64,000 nucleotides of DNA from positions 1,612,001 to 1,676,000 of the forward strand of contig NZ_CP129674.1 of assembly GCF_041080795.1 (NCBI RefSeq). The letters run 5' to 3'. A program made the position numbers and the translations under genes. This DNA comes from Bifidobacterium sp. WK041_4_12. Its GTDB lineage: Bacteria; Actinomycetota; Actinomycetes; Actinomycetales; Bifidobacteriaceae. Of this stretch, positions 34,428 through 43,468 are shown piece after piece. The number at the start of each line of letters is the position of its first letter. Within the stretch, counting starts at the first letter, position 1. Under the pieces are notes generated by a model. That model had not been told where the DNA came from, made no database searches, and saw nothing but the letters and a program-made list of their open reading frames with translations.

Positions 34428-36080
34428 ATGGACGAGAATGCAATTCACCAATGGCTTATACAATGCTTTGGGCCGGTGCAGGGAGAGGCCGCATGGGCTC
34501 AATTCTCTCAGCTGCCCGATGAGGTGCGTGACCAGATTCTCTCTCAAGGTGCACAAGGGCTGCCCAAGCCCGAAGAGGTGCAGTCCCTGATTAAGGCTTT
34601 CTCAGCAGGAGGTCTGAACACCACGGACGATGTGGAACGCACGATTGAAAAGGGGCCGGTCAACACTGACCTTGCCAAGTCAATTGCTTCAAGCACCATT
34701 GCCTCCGATGGAGCTGAAAGCACGGTCACGGCAGAGGAGGCGCAGACGGCTCGCGAGGCAATCAGCGCTTCAGGACTGTGGCTTGATGCCATCAGCGATT
34801 TCAATCCAGCACCTGGCGACATGCAGGTTCTGACTCGTGATGGCTGGCTTGAGAGCACGATTGCCGCATGGGCACAGTTCTCAGCGCCGGTCGTTCAATC
34901 AATGAACGATGCCCTCTCCGCAGTCTTCACCGAACGTTTTGGAGATTCCTTCGAAAGCCAGGTTTCAGGAATGTTTGCAGGGCCCGTCCCGATTCCGATT
35001 CCCGACAATCTCAAGGATCCAGGCACCCTGATGAAGCTTCTGGGCAACACGTCCTTCTCCATGCAGCTGGGACAGGGTGCTGGCAAGCTGGCCAAGGAAA
35101 TACGCGGCAGCTTCGATCAGGGCATCGCATTGCAGTCAAATCCTGCGGGCGCTCTGATACCGCAGAACATCTACGAATATGCGCAGTCCCTTGAGCTTGA
35201 CGTGCATGAGGTCATGAGCTTCCTTGCATTGCGCGAGCAGTCATATGCTCGTCTCTATGCTTCGGTGCCGTGGCTGATGCCACGTTTCGAAGCGCTGATC
35301 GGCAAGTATGCGCGCGGCATCACCATCGACCTCGATGCCATGGAAGATCAGCTCCGCGATGCCACCGACATGAATCCCGAATCGATCGCCGGTGCCGTGA
35401 ACCTGACCAACGTCGGAGCCTCTGACACTCCCGAACAGCAAGAGGCTTTGCACAGTCTGGGCGATCTCCTCGCACTGGTCGAAGGATGGGTTGACTGCGT
35501 CGTGTGGCGGGCAGGCATGGCACACATTCCACATATTGAACAGCTTCGTGAGATGACTCGTCGTGAGCGTGCTGTCGGCGGACCTGCCGAACAGACCTTT
35601 GAATCGCTGATTGGCTTGGAACTGCGTCCCAAACGGCTGCGTGAGGCTTCACAGATCTGGGAGCAGCTCACTGCAGAAGGCGGTCAGGAACTTCGCGATT
35701 CGAAATGGAACCATCCAGATTTGCTCCCCACCTTGCCATCCGATCATGACTCCATCGAAGGAACTGAAGGCACGAAAGGTATCGCTGGCACAGCGGGCAC
35801 TACTGGCTCGGATCAATCGGCATCGGGATCCACAGCTGCATCCGAAGCATCTTCGACCGGCCCCAGCAAGATTGACTGGGATGCGGAACTCAGCAAGCTA
35901 CTGAATGACAATGACGCTGCTAGCGACGATGCTACTGACGGTAACGATAATGATAACGGCGATGCGGGTAATGATGCCGGTAATGGAACAGGCAAGGCCG
36001 CCGGCACAGGCAAAACGGGCACTGACAATTCTGACGGCACCGATACCCCTGACAACTCAGACAGCCCCGATAAGAACTGA
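34428..36080 (+). CDS. DUF2342 family protein (annotated elsewhere as zinc-dependent metalloprotease)
   Basis: A 550-aa protein with the DUF2342/TIGR03624 C-terminal signature 'LVEGWVDCVVWRAG', then 'RRERAVGGPAEQTFESLIGLELRPKRLREA' and 'WNHPDLLP'. The N-terminal part matches the family as 'ISAWAQFSAPV'-like and 'GNTSFSMQLGQGAGKLA'. Family members are often called zinc-dependent metalloproteases, but no HExxH is visible here, so enzymatic activity is unproven. After residue 440 the tail is low-complexity (G/T/S, then D/N/G repeats). It lies between the ylbL-like and uvrD genes, as in mycobacteria. Confidence 0.82.
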   Translation: MDENAIHQWLIQCFGPVQGEAAWAQFSQLPDEVRDQILSQGAQGLPKPEEVQSLIKAFSAGGLNTTDDVERTIEKGPVNTDLAKSIASSTIASDGAESTVTAEEAQTAREAISASGLWLDAISDFNPAPGDMQVLTRDGWLESTIAAWAQFSAPVVQSMNDALSAVFTERFGDSFESQVSGMFAGPVPIPIPDNLKDPGTLMKLLGNTSFSMQLGQGAGKLAKEIRGSFDQGIALQSNPAGALIPQNIYEYAQSLELDVHEVMSFLALREQSYARLYASVPWLMPRFEALIGKYARGITIDLDAMEDQLRDATDMNPESIAGAVNLTNVGASDTPEQQEALHSLGDLLALVEGWVDCVVWRAGMAHIPHIEQLREMTRRERAVGGPAEQTFESLIGLELRPKRLREASQIWEQLTAEGGQELRDSKWNHPDLLPTLPSDHDSIEGTEGTKGIAGTAGTTGSDQSASGSTAASEASSTGPSKIDWDAELSKLLNDNDAASDDATDGNDNDNGDAGNDAGNGTGKAAGTGKTGTDNSDGTDTPDNSDSPDKN

Positions 36081-36113
36081 CTAATGACTGCTTCGTGGCC
36101 GTTATGCCGACGA

Positions 36114-37667
36114 TTATGCCCGGCTGCGAAGCAGAAACCGACTTGGCTTGCGTTCGGTGTATCCGTTGCCGCGAGCGCTTCTGGCGAAAGAAAGCGTGAG
36201 CACATCCTCGGCTCTTGTGATGCCGACGTACATGAGCCGTCTCTCTTCTTCGAGATTGCCATCCTGCCCCGATCCGAACGGAATGAGTCCTTCTGAGCAT
36301 CCAATGATGAACACGTGGGAGAACTCTAGGCCCTTGGCTGCATGAATGGTCGAAACCGTAACGGTTCGTAGCGCATTTCTCGCCGCCTGAGCCTCTTCCC
36401 CGTCAGCGGATGCGCCTTTCAAAGCGCGACTCAAGTCCTGAGCCTTGCCAGAGTCGACGGTCGAGCTCTGCCATCCTGAATCGGTGCGAACCTGATATCG
36501 GATGTTCCTCTCGCCCAACGCGGCGCACACCGCTCGCTGCTGGGCGTTCACACGAGTCAGAATGGCAATGGATCCAATGTCTTTGTCGGCTTTCATCATG
36601 CGTGAAATGCGCTGTGCGATGGCTCCGACTTCACTCGAATCATCGGGGAATACCACTGTGTTGACGCGTTTGCCTTGCTTGCGCGGTGATTTTAGTGAGA
36701 GATATGTCGCGCTTTCTGGACTCTTCGAAAGCACCATGTTCGCATAGTTCACGATCTGTGGCGTTGAGCGATAATCCGTATTGAGTTCGACATCGGCTGC
36801 AAGTGGTCCAAACTCCTCAGCGAAGTGACGCAGATAGTAGCTGCTTGCCCCGGCGAATGAGTATATCGTCTGCGCCGCGTCACCAACGACACAGACTGAC
36901 TTGCCTTTGCCCATCCATAGCTGCAAGAGTCTGTGCTGGAGCGGGGAGACATCCTGATATTCGTCAACGGTCACATGTTTGGTGCGTTTTCGAATGCTCT
37001 CGGCCGCTTCGGGATGACGTTCAATGATGTTGCAGTCGATCAGCAGCATATCGTTGAAATCGATCTGATTGCGACTGGACTTCTCCTGTTCGAAGGCCGA
37101 CATCACCGCTGCCATCGCCTGCGGGTCAAGATCTGCAGGCGGTACCCGATGCAAGGCAGAGCATACGCGCTCATAATCCTGAGGAGCGATCAGCGAGACC
37201 TTCATCCAAGCGATCTCAGCAAGAAGGTCTCGCATCTGCATGGCATCGATGTCGTCAGTGCCCGACACACGTTTCAGCGCGACGGCAAGCAAGGCTCTGG
37301 GATCTTGAATAATCTGCGGGAATGGCGCATCGCTGAGCTCATACCAGACGTTTCTGATCTGAGCCAATGCCGCAGCGTGGAAGGTTGCTGTCTGTATTGC
37401 CTCGCTTGCTCCCAGACTCATCAGCCGAGTTTTCATCTCTTCGGCTGCCTTGACGGAGAAGGTTACGGCCAATGTTTCACTGGGATTCCAGGCCCCTATC
37501 GAGCACGCATAGGCGATGCGGTGGGTTATGGTGCGGGTTTTTCCGGCACCTGCACCGGCGATGATGCGCACTGGACCCTCGACCGTCGATGCGGCTGCAA
37601 ACTGGTCGTCGTCAAGCGACTTCAGGATCTCGCTATCATGGGGGTTTTCTGCGTGCAAAATTGTCAC
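36114..37667 (-). CDS. UvrD/PcrA-family helicase (UvrD2-like)
   Basis: A 517-aa superfamily 1A helicase. Motif I is 'IAGAGAGKTRTI' (about 36-47), motif Ia 'LAVTFSVKAAEEM', motif II 'TVDEYQDVSPLQ', motif III 'VVGDAAQTIYSFAGA', motif V 'TIHAAKGLEFSHVFIIG' and motif VI 'EEERRLMYVGITRAED'. It unwinds DNA 3'-5' in repair. It is shorter than mycobacterial UvrD2 (about 700 aa): no HRDC domain follows, although the neighbourhood is that of uvrD2. Start is GTG 37667. Confidence 0.88.
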   Translation of the reverse strand: MTILHAENPHDSEILKSLDDDQFAAASTVEGPVRIIAGAGAGKTRTITHRIAYACSIGAWNPSETLAVTFSVKAAEEMKTRLMSLGASEAIQTATFHAAALAQIRNVWYELSDAPFPQIIQDPRALLAVALKRVSGTDDIDAMQMRDLLAEIAWMKVSLIAPQDYERVCSALHRVPPADLDPQAMAAVMSAFEQEKSSRNQIDFNDMLLIDCNIIERHPEAAESIRKRTKHVTVDEYQDVSPLQHRLLQLWMGKGKSVCVVGDAAQTIYSFAGASSYYLRHFAEEFGPLAADVELNTDYRSTPQIVNYANMVLSKSPESATYLSLKSPRKQGKRVNTVVFPDDSSEVGAIAQRISRMMKADKDIGSIAILTRVNAQQRAVCAALGERNIRYQVRTDSGWQSSTVDSGKAQDLSRALKGASADGEEAQAARNALRTVTVSTIHAAKGLEFSHVFIIGCSEGLIPFGSGQDGNLEEERRLMYVGITRAEDVLTLSFARSARGNGYTERKPSRFLLRSRA

Positions 37668-37729
37668 TCTTTCATTGTCTGAGGCATGGCAGACTTCAAC
37701 TGGTGGTGTGCGTGTATTACTGTGGAAAC

Positions 37730-39043
37730 GTGACCATTGAAAGCAACCTTACATTGGCGGCATTGGCATCAGCCACCATGCCGAACATCGCCGTGTCCGG
37801 AATCAGCGATGGTGAACAGCTCTCTGCCCAGGACATTGCCGCAGGGATACGCACTGCCGTTATTCGAGACACCTCGGGACGGCTCTATGATGTCATCGCT
37901 GCAGCCAAACCACAGGGCAAGAAATTGCTCAAATCGCAGGTTCAGGCAGCTCAAGCCTTGTCTCGAGCGCGGGAGACTGCAGGTCTAGGTTTTTCAATAG
38001 AACGCATCGTGTCCTACCAGGCTGGAGACAATCCTAACGCTTCGACGGGTTCTACCGCCGTCGTGATGGCAGCCCATTGCGAAGGTCATCCCCGCAAACT
38101 CGGCGCACTTACCATCGACGAGTGCATGGCAGTCGGCACCGCAATCGGGGCCATACATCGCATGCGACCCAACTTTCTGAAGGATGAATCCTATCCATGC
38201 TACGCCACCGAGCACATACACAAACAGCTCACTGGCTGGATTCGTACGTTGGCCAAGGCGGGTCACATCCCTCAAGAGATAACGTCCAGTTGGGCTCAGA
38301 TCGTTGAGACAGAGGGTCTGTGGTCTTTCAACACATGTATGGTCCATGGTGGTTTCCACGATGGCGACATCATATTCAATGGCTCCAATCTCACCGGTAT
38401 CCATCGCTGGCAGAACATGCAGATGAACGATCCGGCAAGGGACTTGGCGTGGATTTTCGCAAAGCTTGATGAAGAGCACCGCAATGCGCTGCTGTCGTCG
38501 TACGGACGCATGATGGGTTCCAGACTTGACTCCCTCATCATGCTGCGAGCCAATCTCTGGCTTCAGATGGAAAAGGTCAGCGACCTGATTCAGGCACTCG
38601 ACAGTGCCAACAACGACGCCATCGTTACCTTCCGCGCCGAGGTGGAGCGCCTCGCCCATCAGATTGCGATGAAGAATGTCGACATGCCGAAGGCACCTGT
38701 CCATCGCAATCCAAATCCGGACGCACCATCAACCATCACCGTTGGCTCCCTACTTGCTTCTGAAAGCGGTTCCGACGCTTCGCATAACGATGCTGCAGCC
38801 GCATCGCAGTCCGTGCCGCAGTCCGTGTCACAGCCTGCCCCACATGCTTTGAACGCCGCCGAGCAGTTAGACAAGCGCAGCGATCTTAACTCGGACAATC
38901 ATCCAGACGACCACCCAACAGAAGTGGTTCAGGCGGCGGAAGTTACCGATCGGCATCAGCAAGATCTCGAGACAATCGTCATTCCCGTTCAGGAACTTCA
39001 CGATGCTGTCGGCGAACACAATCAGACGAAAGACAACAGTTAA
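37730..39043 (+). CDS. Aminoglycoside-phosphotransferase-fold protein, probable pseudokinase
   Basis: A 437-aa protein starting at GTG 37730, divergent from uvrD. The N-terminal 310 residues have the phosphotransferase (APH/macrolide kinase) fold typical of a gene in this actinobacterial neighbourhood. Where active enzymes read HGDxHxxN, this one reads 'VHGGFHDGD' (about residues 205-213): the catalytic Asp is Gly and the Asn is Asp. The metal-binding 'DW' site reads 'GIHRWQ', although 'DPARDLAW' after it is kept. It is therefore unlikely to transfer phosphate. About 125 C-terminal residues are low-complexity (Q/S/P/D/H). Confidence 0.75.
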   Translation: MTIESNLTLAALASATMPNIAVSGISDGEQLSAQDIAAGIRTAVIRDTSGRLYDVIAAAKPQGKKLLKSQVQAAQALSRARETAGLGFSIERIVSYQAGDNPNASTGSTAVVMAAHCEGHPRKLGALTIDECMAVGTAIGAIHRMRPNFLKDESYPCYATEHIHKQLTGWIRTLAKAGHIPQEITSSWAQIVETEGLWSFNTCMVHGGFHDGDIIFNGSNLTGIHRWQNMQMNDPARDLAWIFAKLDEEHRNALLSSYGRMMGSRLDSLIMLRANLWLQMEKVSDLIQALDSANNDAIVTFRAEVERLAHQIAMKNVDMPKAPVHRNPNPDAPSTITVGSLLASESGSDASHNDAAAASQSVPQSVSQPAPHALNAAEQLDKRSDLNSDNHPDDHPTEVVQAAEVTDRHQQDLETIVIPVQELHDAVGEHNQTKDNS

Positions 39044-39092
39044 CCATAGAATGCCTGAGAGATGACTTGAACAATGACTTGAGAGTTCCACC

Positions 39093-39167
39093 TTGTAATG
39101 CAAAGGGTTGTAATGCAAAGGGTTGTAATGCAAAGGGTTGTGATTCAAACGGTTGGAATTCGAACGG
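39093..39167. repeat. Five 15-bp tandem repeats upstream of the DUF3107 gene
   Basis: Three exact TTGTAATGCAAAGGG units (39093-39137) are followed by two diverged ones, TTGTGATTCAAACGG and TTGGAATTCGAACGG. They end 43 bp before the DUF3107 start codon. The unit length keeps a reading frame, but no start/ribosome-binding-site context argues for coding. Confidence 0.8.
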
Positions 39168-39209
39168 TCAGCAGAGACATCGAGCAGCATCAATGATTCG
39201 GAGGAATAC

Positions 39210-39434
39210 ATGGAAATCGAAATTGGCATCAGAAACGTTGCACGAGCGCTCAACTTCAACGTTGATGCCACAGCGGACGACATTTCAAAGACTATCGATG
39301 ATGCCGTTGCCGGCAACAAGCCCATCGATCTGACCGACAGCCGCGGTCGCCGCATCGTTATCCCGACCGATGCCCTCGGATATGTGGTGATCGGCTCGGA
39401 TATTGCCCATCCAGTCGGTTTCGGAGCCCTCTAG
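39210..39434 (+). CDS. DUF3107 family small protein
   Basis: A 74-aa protein matching actinobacterial DUF3107: 'MEIEIGIRNVARAL', a helical middle, 'IDLTDSRGRRIVIPTDALGYVVIG'. ATG 39210 has GGAGG six bases upstream. Function unknown; probably a cytoplasmic alpha/beta protein. Confidence 0.85.
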   Translation: MEIEIGIRNVARALNFNVDATADDISKTIDDAVAGNKPIDLTDSRGRRIVIPTDALGYVVIGSDIAHPVGFGAL

Positions 39435-39458
39435 CCTCGTTTCCACAGTGTGCTTAGC

Positions 39459-39559
39459 TTCATTGTGAACTCTTTAAAGTATAAAACCCTGTTTTTGGCC
39501 TGAATCACCTGTTTTTTTGCCGAAAACAGGGTTTTATACTTCTTGAAGTTCACAATGAA
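39459..39559. repeat. Long intergenic palindrome, copy B
   Basis: Outer arms TTCATTGTGAACT (39459-39471) and AGTTCACAATGAA (39547-39559) pair perfectly. After five unpaired bases, AAGTATAAAACCCTGTTTT (39477-39495) pairs with 39523-39541. It separates the convergent DUF3107 and PHP genes. The outer arm is identical to that of copy C at 54541. Confidence 0.85.
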
Positions 39560-39569
39560 CGCATTGTTC

Positions 39570-40448
39570 TCAGAGCAGGGGCAGAATTCCGCGTTCTGCG
39601 ATTGCTGCAGCCACGATTCCGGGCGCAGTGTTTTCGCCGAGCAGGTTCGGTTTGCCCTTGCCATGCCAGTCCGAGCCGCCGGTCATGATCAGATGATGAT
39701 CTCGTGCGATGCGCGACAAGCGCTGTCGCTGGGCCTGATCGTTATCGCGATGCCAGATTTCAAGACCGTCAAGCCCTTCAGCAATCAAGGTCTCTATCTG
39801 CGCATCCGACAGCAGTTCAGCATTGCGGGCGATAGCTCCGGCATGAGCGACCACCACGACTCCCCCGGCAGCATGCACGCATCGGATGACTTCATGAGTC
39901 GATGGTGAAGGCGTAGGAAGATAGTACTGACTCGAAGACGAGCAAATTCCATCGAAAGCCTGCGATCTGTTGCCGTAGACTCCGGCCTGAACGAGTGCAT
40001 CAGCGATATGAGGACGGCCTACCGTCGTTTTCTCGCCCTCGCCGACCTGAGCGAGCACCGAATCCCAGGTTATCGGATAATCCTTGGCTATTGCCTCAAC
40101 CATCTGCTGCGTTCTCTTCAACCGTGCCTGGCGAGTGGACGCAAACAGATCGATCATCACCTCGTTCTCAGGGTCGTAGAGATACGCAAGCATATGCACT
40201 GAGGTATGCATGTCATACGCGGTAATTTCACTGCCCCGAATCACGGGAAAGTCGTATTGCTTCGCAGCGTGTGCCACTTCATCCCAACCCGCATAGGTGT
40301 CATGGTCGGTGATGGCAACCCCCTGAAGGCCCAGTTCCTTCGCCTGCTTCACCAGTTCCGTAGGGGTATATGTGCCATCGGAAAACCGGGTATGGCAATG
40401 GAGATCCCACCGTGCGGCTGCAGACAATGCCTCGTTACTTTCAGTCAT
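39570..40448 (-). CDS. PHP-domain phosphoesterase (TrpH/YciV-like)
   Basis: A 292-aa PHP-family protein. Metal-binding motifs in order are 'DLHCHTRFSDG' (H17, H19), 'ITDHDTYAGW', 'IRGSEIT', 'RPHIADALVQAG', 'VVVVAHAG' and 'GGSDWHG'. The family includes RNase AM/TrpH, which trims 5' ends of RNA, and 3',5'-nucleotide bisphosphatase activities. Intact ligands suggest an active metal-dependent enzyme. It stands between a palindromic repeat and the divergent VKOR gene. Confidence 0.88.
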   Translation of the reverse strand: MTESNEALSAAARWDLHCHTRFSDGTYTPTELVKQAKELGLQGVAITDHDTYAGWDEVAHAAKQYDFPVIRGSEITAYDMHTSVHMLAYLYDPENEVMIDLFASTRQARLKRTQQMVEAIAKDYPITWDSVLAQVGEGEKTTVGRPHIADALVQAGVYGNRSQAFDGICSSSSQYYLPTPSPSTHEVIRCVHAAGGVVVVAHAGAIARNAELLSDAQIETLIAEGLDGLEIWHRDNDQAQRQRLSRIARDHHLIMTGGSDWHGKGKPNLLGENTAPGIVAAAIAERGILPLL

Positions 40449-40511
40449 ACGTACTATCGTAGGCTTAGAATCGAAAATACTGTTGTAGGGACAATCCTCG
40501 TTGTCTCACAG

Positions 40512-40550
40512 TGTCTTATACAAATGTCATATACAAGTGTCATATACAAA
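40512..40550. repeat. Three 13-bp tandem repeats in the VKOR promoter
   Basis: Units TGTCTTATACAAA, TGTCATATACAAG and TGTCATATACAAA end 9 bases before the VKOR start codon. Each carries a TATACA box that could serve as a -10 element, so copy number might set promoter strength. Confidence 0.7.
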
Positions 40551-40559
40551 GGATTGTGA

Positions 40560-41312
40560 ATGACCACACGTGCACATGGTTACGGCCCTGAAGATGGCAG
40601 TAACAGCTCCTCGCTTACACACAATGATTCCATCGAAAGCATCGACTCCCCTGATTCCAACGGCCCAGTCGGCAACAACCCATTCGACCGTCTGACCGGA
40701 TGGCGTCACAGCGCAACATGGACCTATCTGGTGATGCTGGTAGCCTCGCTCGGCGCGCTGCTGGTCTCGTTCATTCTTTCGGGTGAGACACTGGAACTGG
40801 CCAGACATCCCAACGCCAAACTCGAATGTGATGTCAATGCGCTGGTCTCCTGCTCCACCGTCGCCCAATCTTGGCAGGCAGAAATAGTGCATGTTGGCAG
40901 TTTGAGCTTCCCGAATGCCTTCTTCGGCATTGCCGCTGAATCGATTTTCACCACTCTCGCCGTTCTTGGTCTGGCTCGTGCGCGCACGCCCCGCTGGTTT
41001 ACCATCGCCACCTGGTGGGGTGGATTGGCTGCTTTCCTCTATGCTTACTGGCTGTTCTCCCAGTCCATGTTCGTCATCAATGCCCTATGCCCTTGGTGCC
41101 TCTGCCTGATGTTCGCCACGACGATTCAGTTCATGGCATTGAGCCATGCGACCGTCAGCGTGCATCGAATTCCCAGCTCGGAACGATTCGGCGCACTGGC
41201 CAGCGGTCTTGCAAGCTATTATCGGCTGCACTTCGATCTGATGGTCGATGTGCTGTGGATCGTGGCAGTCGCAGCCCTGATTCTGATTGACAAGGGTGCC
41301 GCTATTTTCTGA
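40560..41312 (+). CDS. VKOR-family disulfide-forming membrane protein
   Basis: A 250-aa protein with an acidic/Ser/Asn-rich 45-residue N-terminus and five membrane segments. The VKOR cysteine pairs are C90/C98 in 'ECDVNALVSCSTV' and C177/C180 in 'CPWCLC', all present. In actinobacteria VKOR re-oxidises a DsbA-like partner using quinone, supporting disulfide formation outside the cell. No DsbA is in this window. Its need for quinone agrees with the D-lactate dehydrogenase at 16924. The 3' end overlaps the convergent dapF by 11 bp. Confidence 0.9.
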   Translation: MTTRAHGYGPEDGSNSSSLTHNDSIESIDSPDSNGPVGNNPFDRLTGWRHSATWTYLVMLVASLGALLVSFILSGETLELARHPNAKLECDVNALVSCSTVAQSWQAEIVHVGSLSFPNAFFGIAAESIFTTLAVLGLARARTPRWFTIATWWGGLAAFLYAYWLFSQSMFVINALCPWCLCLMFATTIQFMALSHATVSVHRIPSSERFGALASGLASYYRLHFDLMVDVLWIVAVAALILIDKGAAIF

Positions 41313-42318
41313 GTTCTATTCTGGCGACGATGCGTGCCGCTCCGGTGAGTAGAACCCTATCGGCTTCGACATCAACACGCAGCGTTCCGCCAGGTACGCC
41401 AATGGTCCAATGGCTGATCCCCGTGAAGCTGCGAAGCACTGCCGCACTTGCACACAGGCCCGTGCCGCAGGACAGCGTCTCGCCAACCCCGCGTTCGTTC
41501 ACCCGCATGTTGGCCCTTCCCGCATCGGCATGCGCATCAGCGGAAAGGACTTCCAGGAATTCAACGTTTTGACCTGATTCCAGCACAGGCTCGATGATTG
41601 GCGCTTTCGTGAGATCCAACTGCGAGACCTTACCCAGATCGGATTGTGCGGCCTGCTGTCTCAGCGTCGTGTTCTCGCTCTGATTCTGTGCCACGACAAC
41701 GATATGGGGATTGCCCAAGTCAGCATACGTTCCCACGGCCTGTCCTCTGGCGGCGGGCAAAGTCACCACATAGTCGTCCGGCGAGCCCACTGACCACGGG
41801 CCCATGTCTACCTGGAAGAGTTGGGTGCCCAACACCGGATCATCGGGAACTGCGTGGATTGTTTTTACTCCGGCACGCGTGCCAAGAATGAAGGCATGAC
41901 TGGAATGGTCGGCAGACGCATCAGACACCGTAGTATCAGACACCATTGAGGCACCATTCTGCGCTTGGATACCGGCGTTATGGGCTTCTGCCTGTATCTG
42001 CGCTACAGTCTGAGCAAACAGCGCCGAGACTCTCGTTCCATTCCCACACATTTGCGCCAAGGAGCCGTCAGCGTTGCGGTAGTCCATGAACCATTGCACA
42101 CCATCACCTTCGAGGGATGCGACGGTCGCCTCATCCAAATCCGAAACATTACGAGGATGGGTAAGTCTGATCAGACCATCGCCGCCGATGCCGAAATGTC
42201 TGTCGGTGATGCGGCGAACCTCTGCTGCAGTGGGTTCATACTGCCCTTCAGGGTCGGCATATATGACAAAATCATTGCCAGTGCCGTGGCCTTTGTACAC
42301 TATGTCGGGAATGCTCAT
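41302..42318 (-). CDS. dapF: Diaminopimelate epimerase
   Basis: A 338-aa enzyme that interconverts LL- and meso-diaminopimelate in lysine and wall-precursor synthesis. The two catalytic cysteines are C91 in 'MCGNGTR' and C284 in 'SCGTGLCA', in the typical symmetric halves. 'KGHGTGNDFV' near the N-terminus is the family opening. It is about 60 residues longer than the E. coli enzyme, mostly through a Ser/Asp/Ala-rich insertion at about 110-145. It diverges from the patatin gene. Confidence 0.95.
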   Translation of the reverse strand: MSIPDIVYKGHGTGNDFVIYADPEGQYEPTAAEVRRITDRHFGIGGDGLIRLTHPRNVSDLDEATVASLEGDGVQWFMDYRNADGSLAQMCGNGTRVSALFAQTVAQIQAEAHNAGIQAQNGASMVSDTTVSDASADHSSHAFILGTRAGVKTIHAVPDDPVLGTQLFQVDMGPWSVGSPDDYVVTLPAARGQAVGTYADLGNPHIVVVAQNQSENTTLRQQAAQSDLGKVSQLDLTKAPIIEPVLESGQNVEFLEVLSADAHADAGRANMRVNERGVGETLSCGTGLCASAAVLRSFTGISHWTIGVPGGTLRVDVEADRVLLTGAARIVARIELRK

Positions 42319-42394
42319 GTAAGTAGCCTATGGCGATGCGGCGACCGTTTTGGCCGTTGGCATGTGTAGGCTAAGGGACAAAGGAGGGGATCAG

Positions 42395-43240
42395 ATGACT
42401 GGTACTGCAATCATTGACGTTGGCGGAGGATTCAGATCCATTTTTGGAGCGGGAATTCTTGATTATTGCGATGAGCGAGGCATCTCCTTTGACCATTGCT
42501 ATGGAGTCTCCGCAGGAAGCGCCAACCTTGCATCCTTCCTGGCGCGGCAACCGGGTCGCACGCACCGCTTCTATACGCAATATGCCTTCCGGCGAGAGTA
42601 TGCGAGCGCCACCAATTTCCTCAAGGATCACAACTTCGTCAACCTTGATTACGTATACAGCACATTGTCGAACCATGACGGTGAAGATCCGATGGACTTC
42701 GAGGCGCTGAAAAACAATCCAAGCAAGCTGACCGTGGTGGCGTGCAATGCCGAAACCGGCCAGGCCGTGTATTTTGACAAGTCAGAGATCACGCAGGATC
42801 ACTACGATATCTTCAAGACATCGTCCGCTGTTCCTGTGGCCTGCGAACCCTATGTGTACAAAGATGTTCCCTATTTTGATGGCGGCATCGCGGATCCTGT
42901 GCCGGTGCAGCGTGCGATTGATGACGGCTATGACCGCATCGTGCTGGTACTCACACGGCTCAAGGATGTGCTGCGCGAACAGCATAAGGACATCATGCCC
43001 GCGAGAATTCTTCGACGAACGTATCCCAATTCGGCTGAACGGCTACTAAACCGTTACAAGACCTATAACGACGAGGTGGCATTGGCCAAGAACTACGAAG
43101 AGGAAGGCTCCGTGCTGATTCTCGCTCCTGACGATCTCTGCGGCCTCGATACGCTAAGCAAAAGCTATGAAGGACTCGAACGCATGTATCGCAAGGGTTA
43201 TGCTGCTGCCGCTCACATCCAGTCATTCCTCACTCGCTGA
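42395..43240 (+). CDS. Patatin-like phospholipase
   Basis: A 281-aa patatin-domain protein of the YjjU/RssA-like type. The oxyanion loop 'DVGGGFRSIFGAG' is followed by nucleophile S39 in 'GVSAGS' and dyad D162 in 'YFDGGIADP'. It is a probable lipid acyl hydrolase acting in the cytoplasm. ATG 42395 has AGGAGGGG upstream. It is monocistronic, followed by a strong terminator at 43312. Confidence 0.9.
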   Translation: MTGTAIIDVGGGFRSIFGAGILDYCDERGISFDHCYGVSAGSANLASFLARQPGRTHRFYTQYAFRREYASATNFLKDHNFVNLDYVYSTLSNHDGEDPMDFEALKNNPSKLTVVACNAETGQAVYFDKSEITQDHYDIFKTSSAVPVACEPYVYKDVPYFDGGIADPVPVQRAIDDGYDRIVLVLTRLKDVLREQHKDIMPARILRRTYPNSAERLLNRYKTYNDEVALAKNYEEEGSVLILAPDDLCGLDTLSKSYEGLERMYRKGYAAAAHIQSFLTR

Positions 43241-43311
43241 CTGACCAGCAGACTCAAAGCACACACTGACTAAGCGAATAGCTGCCTGAAGCCATTGTTG
43301 CTGAACATGAA

Positions 43312-43357
43312 ACAGACATCCCCATGCACGCCATATCCGGTGCATGGGGATGTCTGT
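43312..43357. terminator. Strong hairpin terminator after the patatin gene
   Basis: A perfect 18-bp stem (ACAGACATCCCCATGCAC paired with 43340-43357) with a 10-base loop, followed by GTTTGTT. It lies between convergent genes and may work both ways. Confidence 0.8.
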
Positions 43358-43412
43358 GTTTGTTCGAAACTGTTTGTTCGAAACTGTTTGTTCGAAGCTG
43401 TTTGTTCACAAC
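43357..43412. repeat. Four 14-bp tandem repeats (TGTTTGTTCGAAAC)
   Basis: Two exact copies, then TGTTTGTTCGAAGC and TGTTTGTTCACAAC, directly abut the terminator stem. They could extend its T-rich exit tract. Confidence 0.8.
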
Positions 43413-43468
43413 TTGCTTGTGAAAGCAGTCCAGTGGAAGCTGCCTATTCTGGGCTCGCCTGTTGAGCC

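Noticed and set aside
39093..39167. Coding repeat peptide
   Set aside because: 15-bp units keep frame, but the DUF3107 start at 39210 has a good ribosome binding site and the repeats lie outside it.
43357..43412. CRISPR-like array
   Set aside because: Units are 14 bp in direct tandem without spacers.
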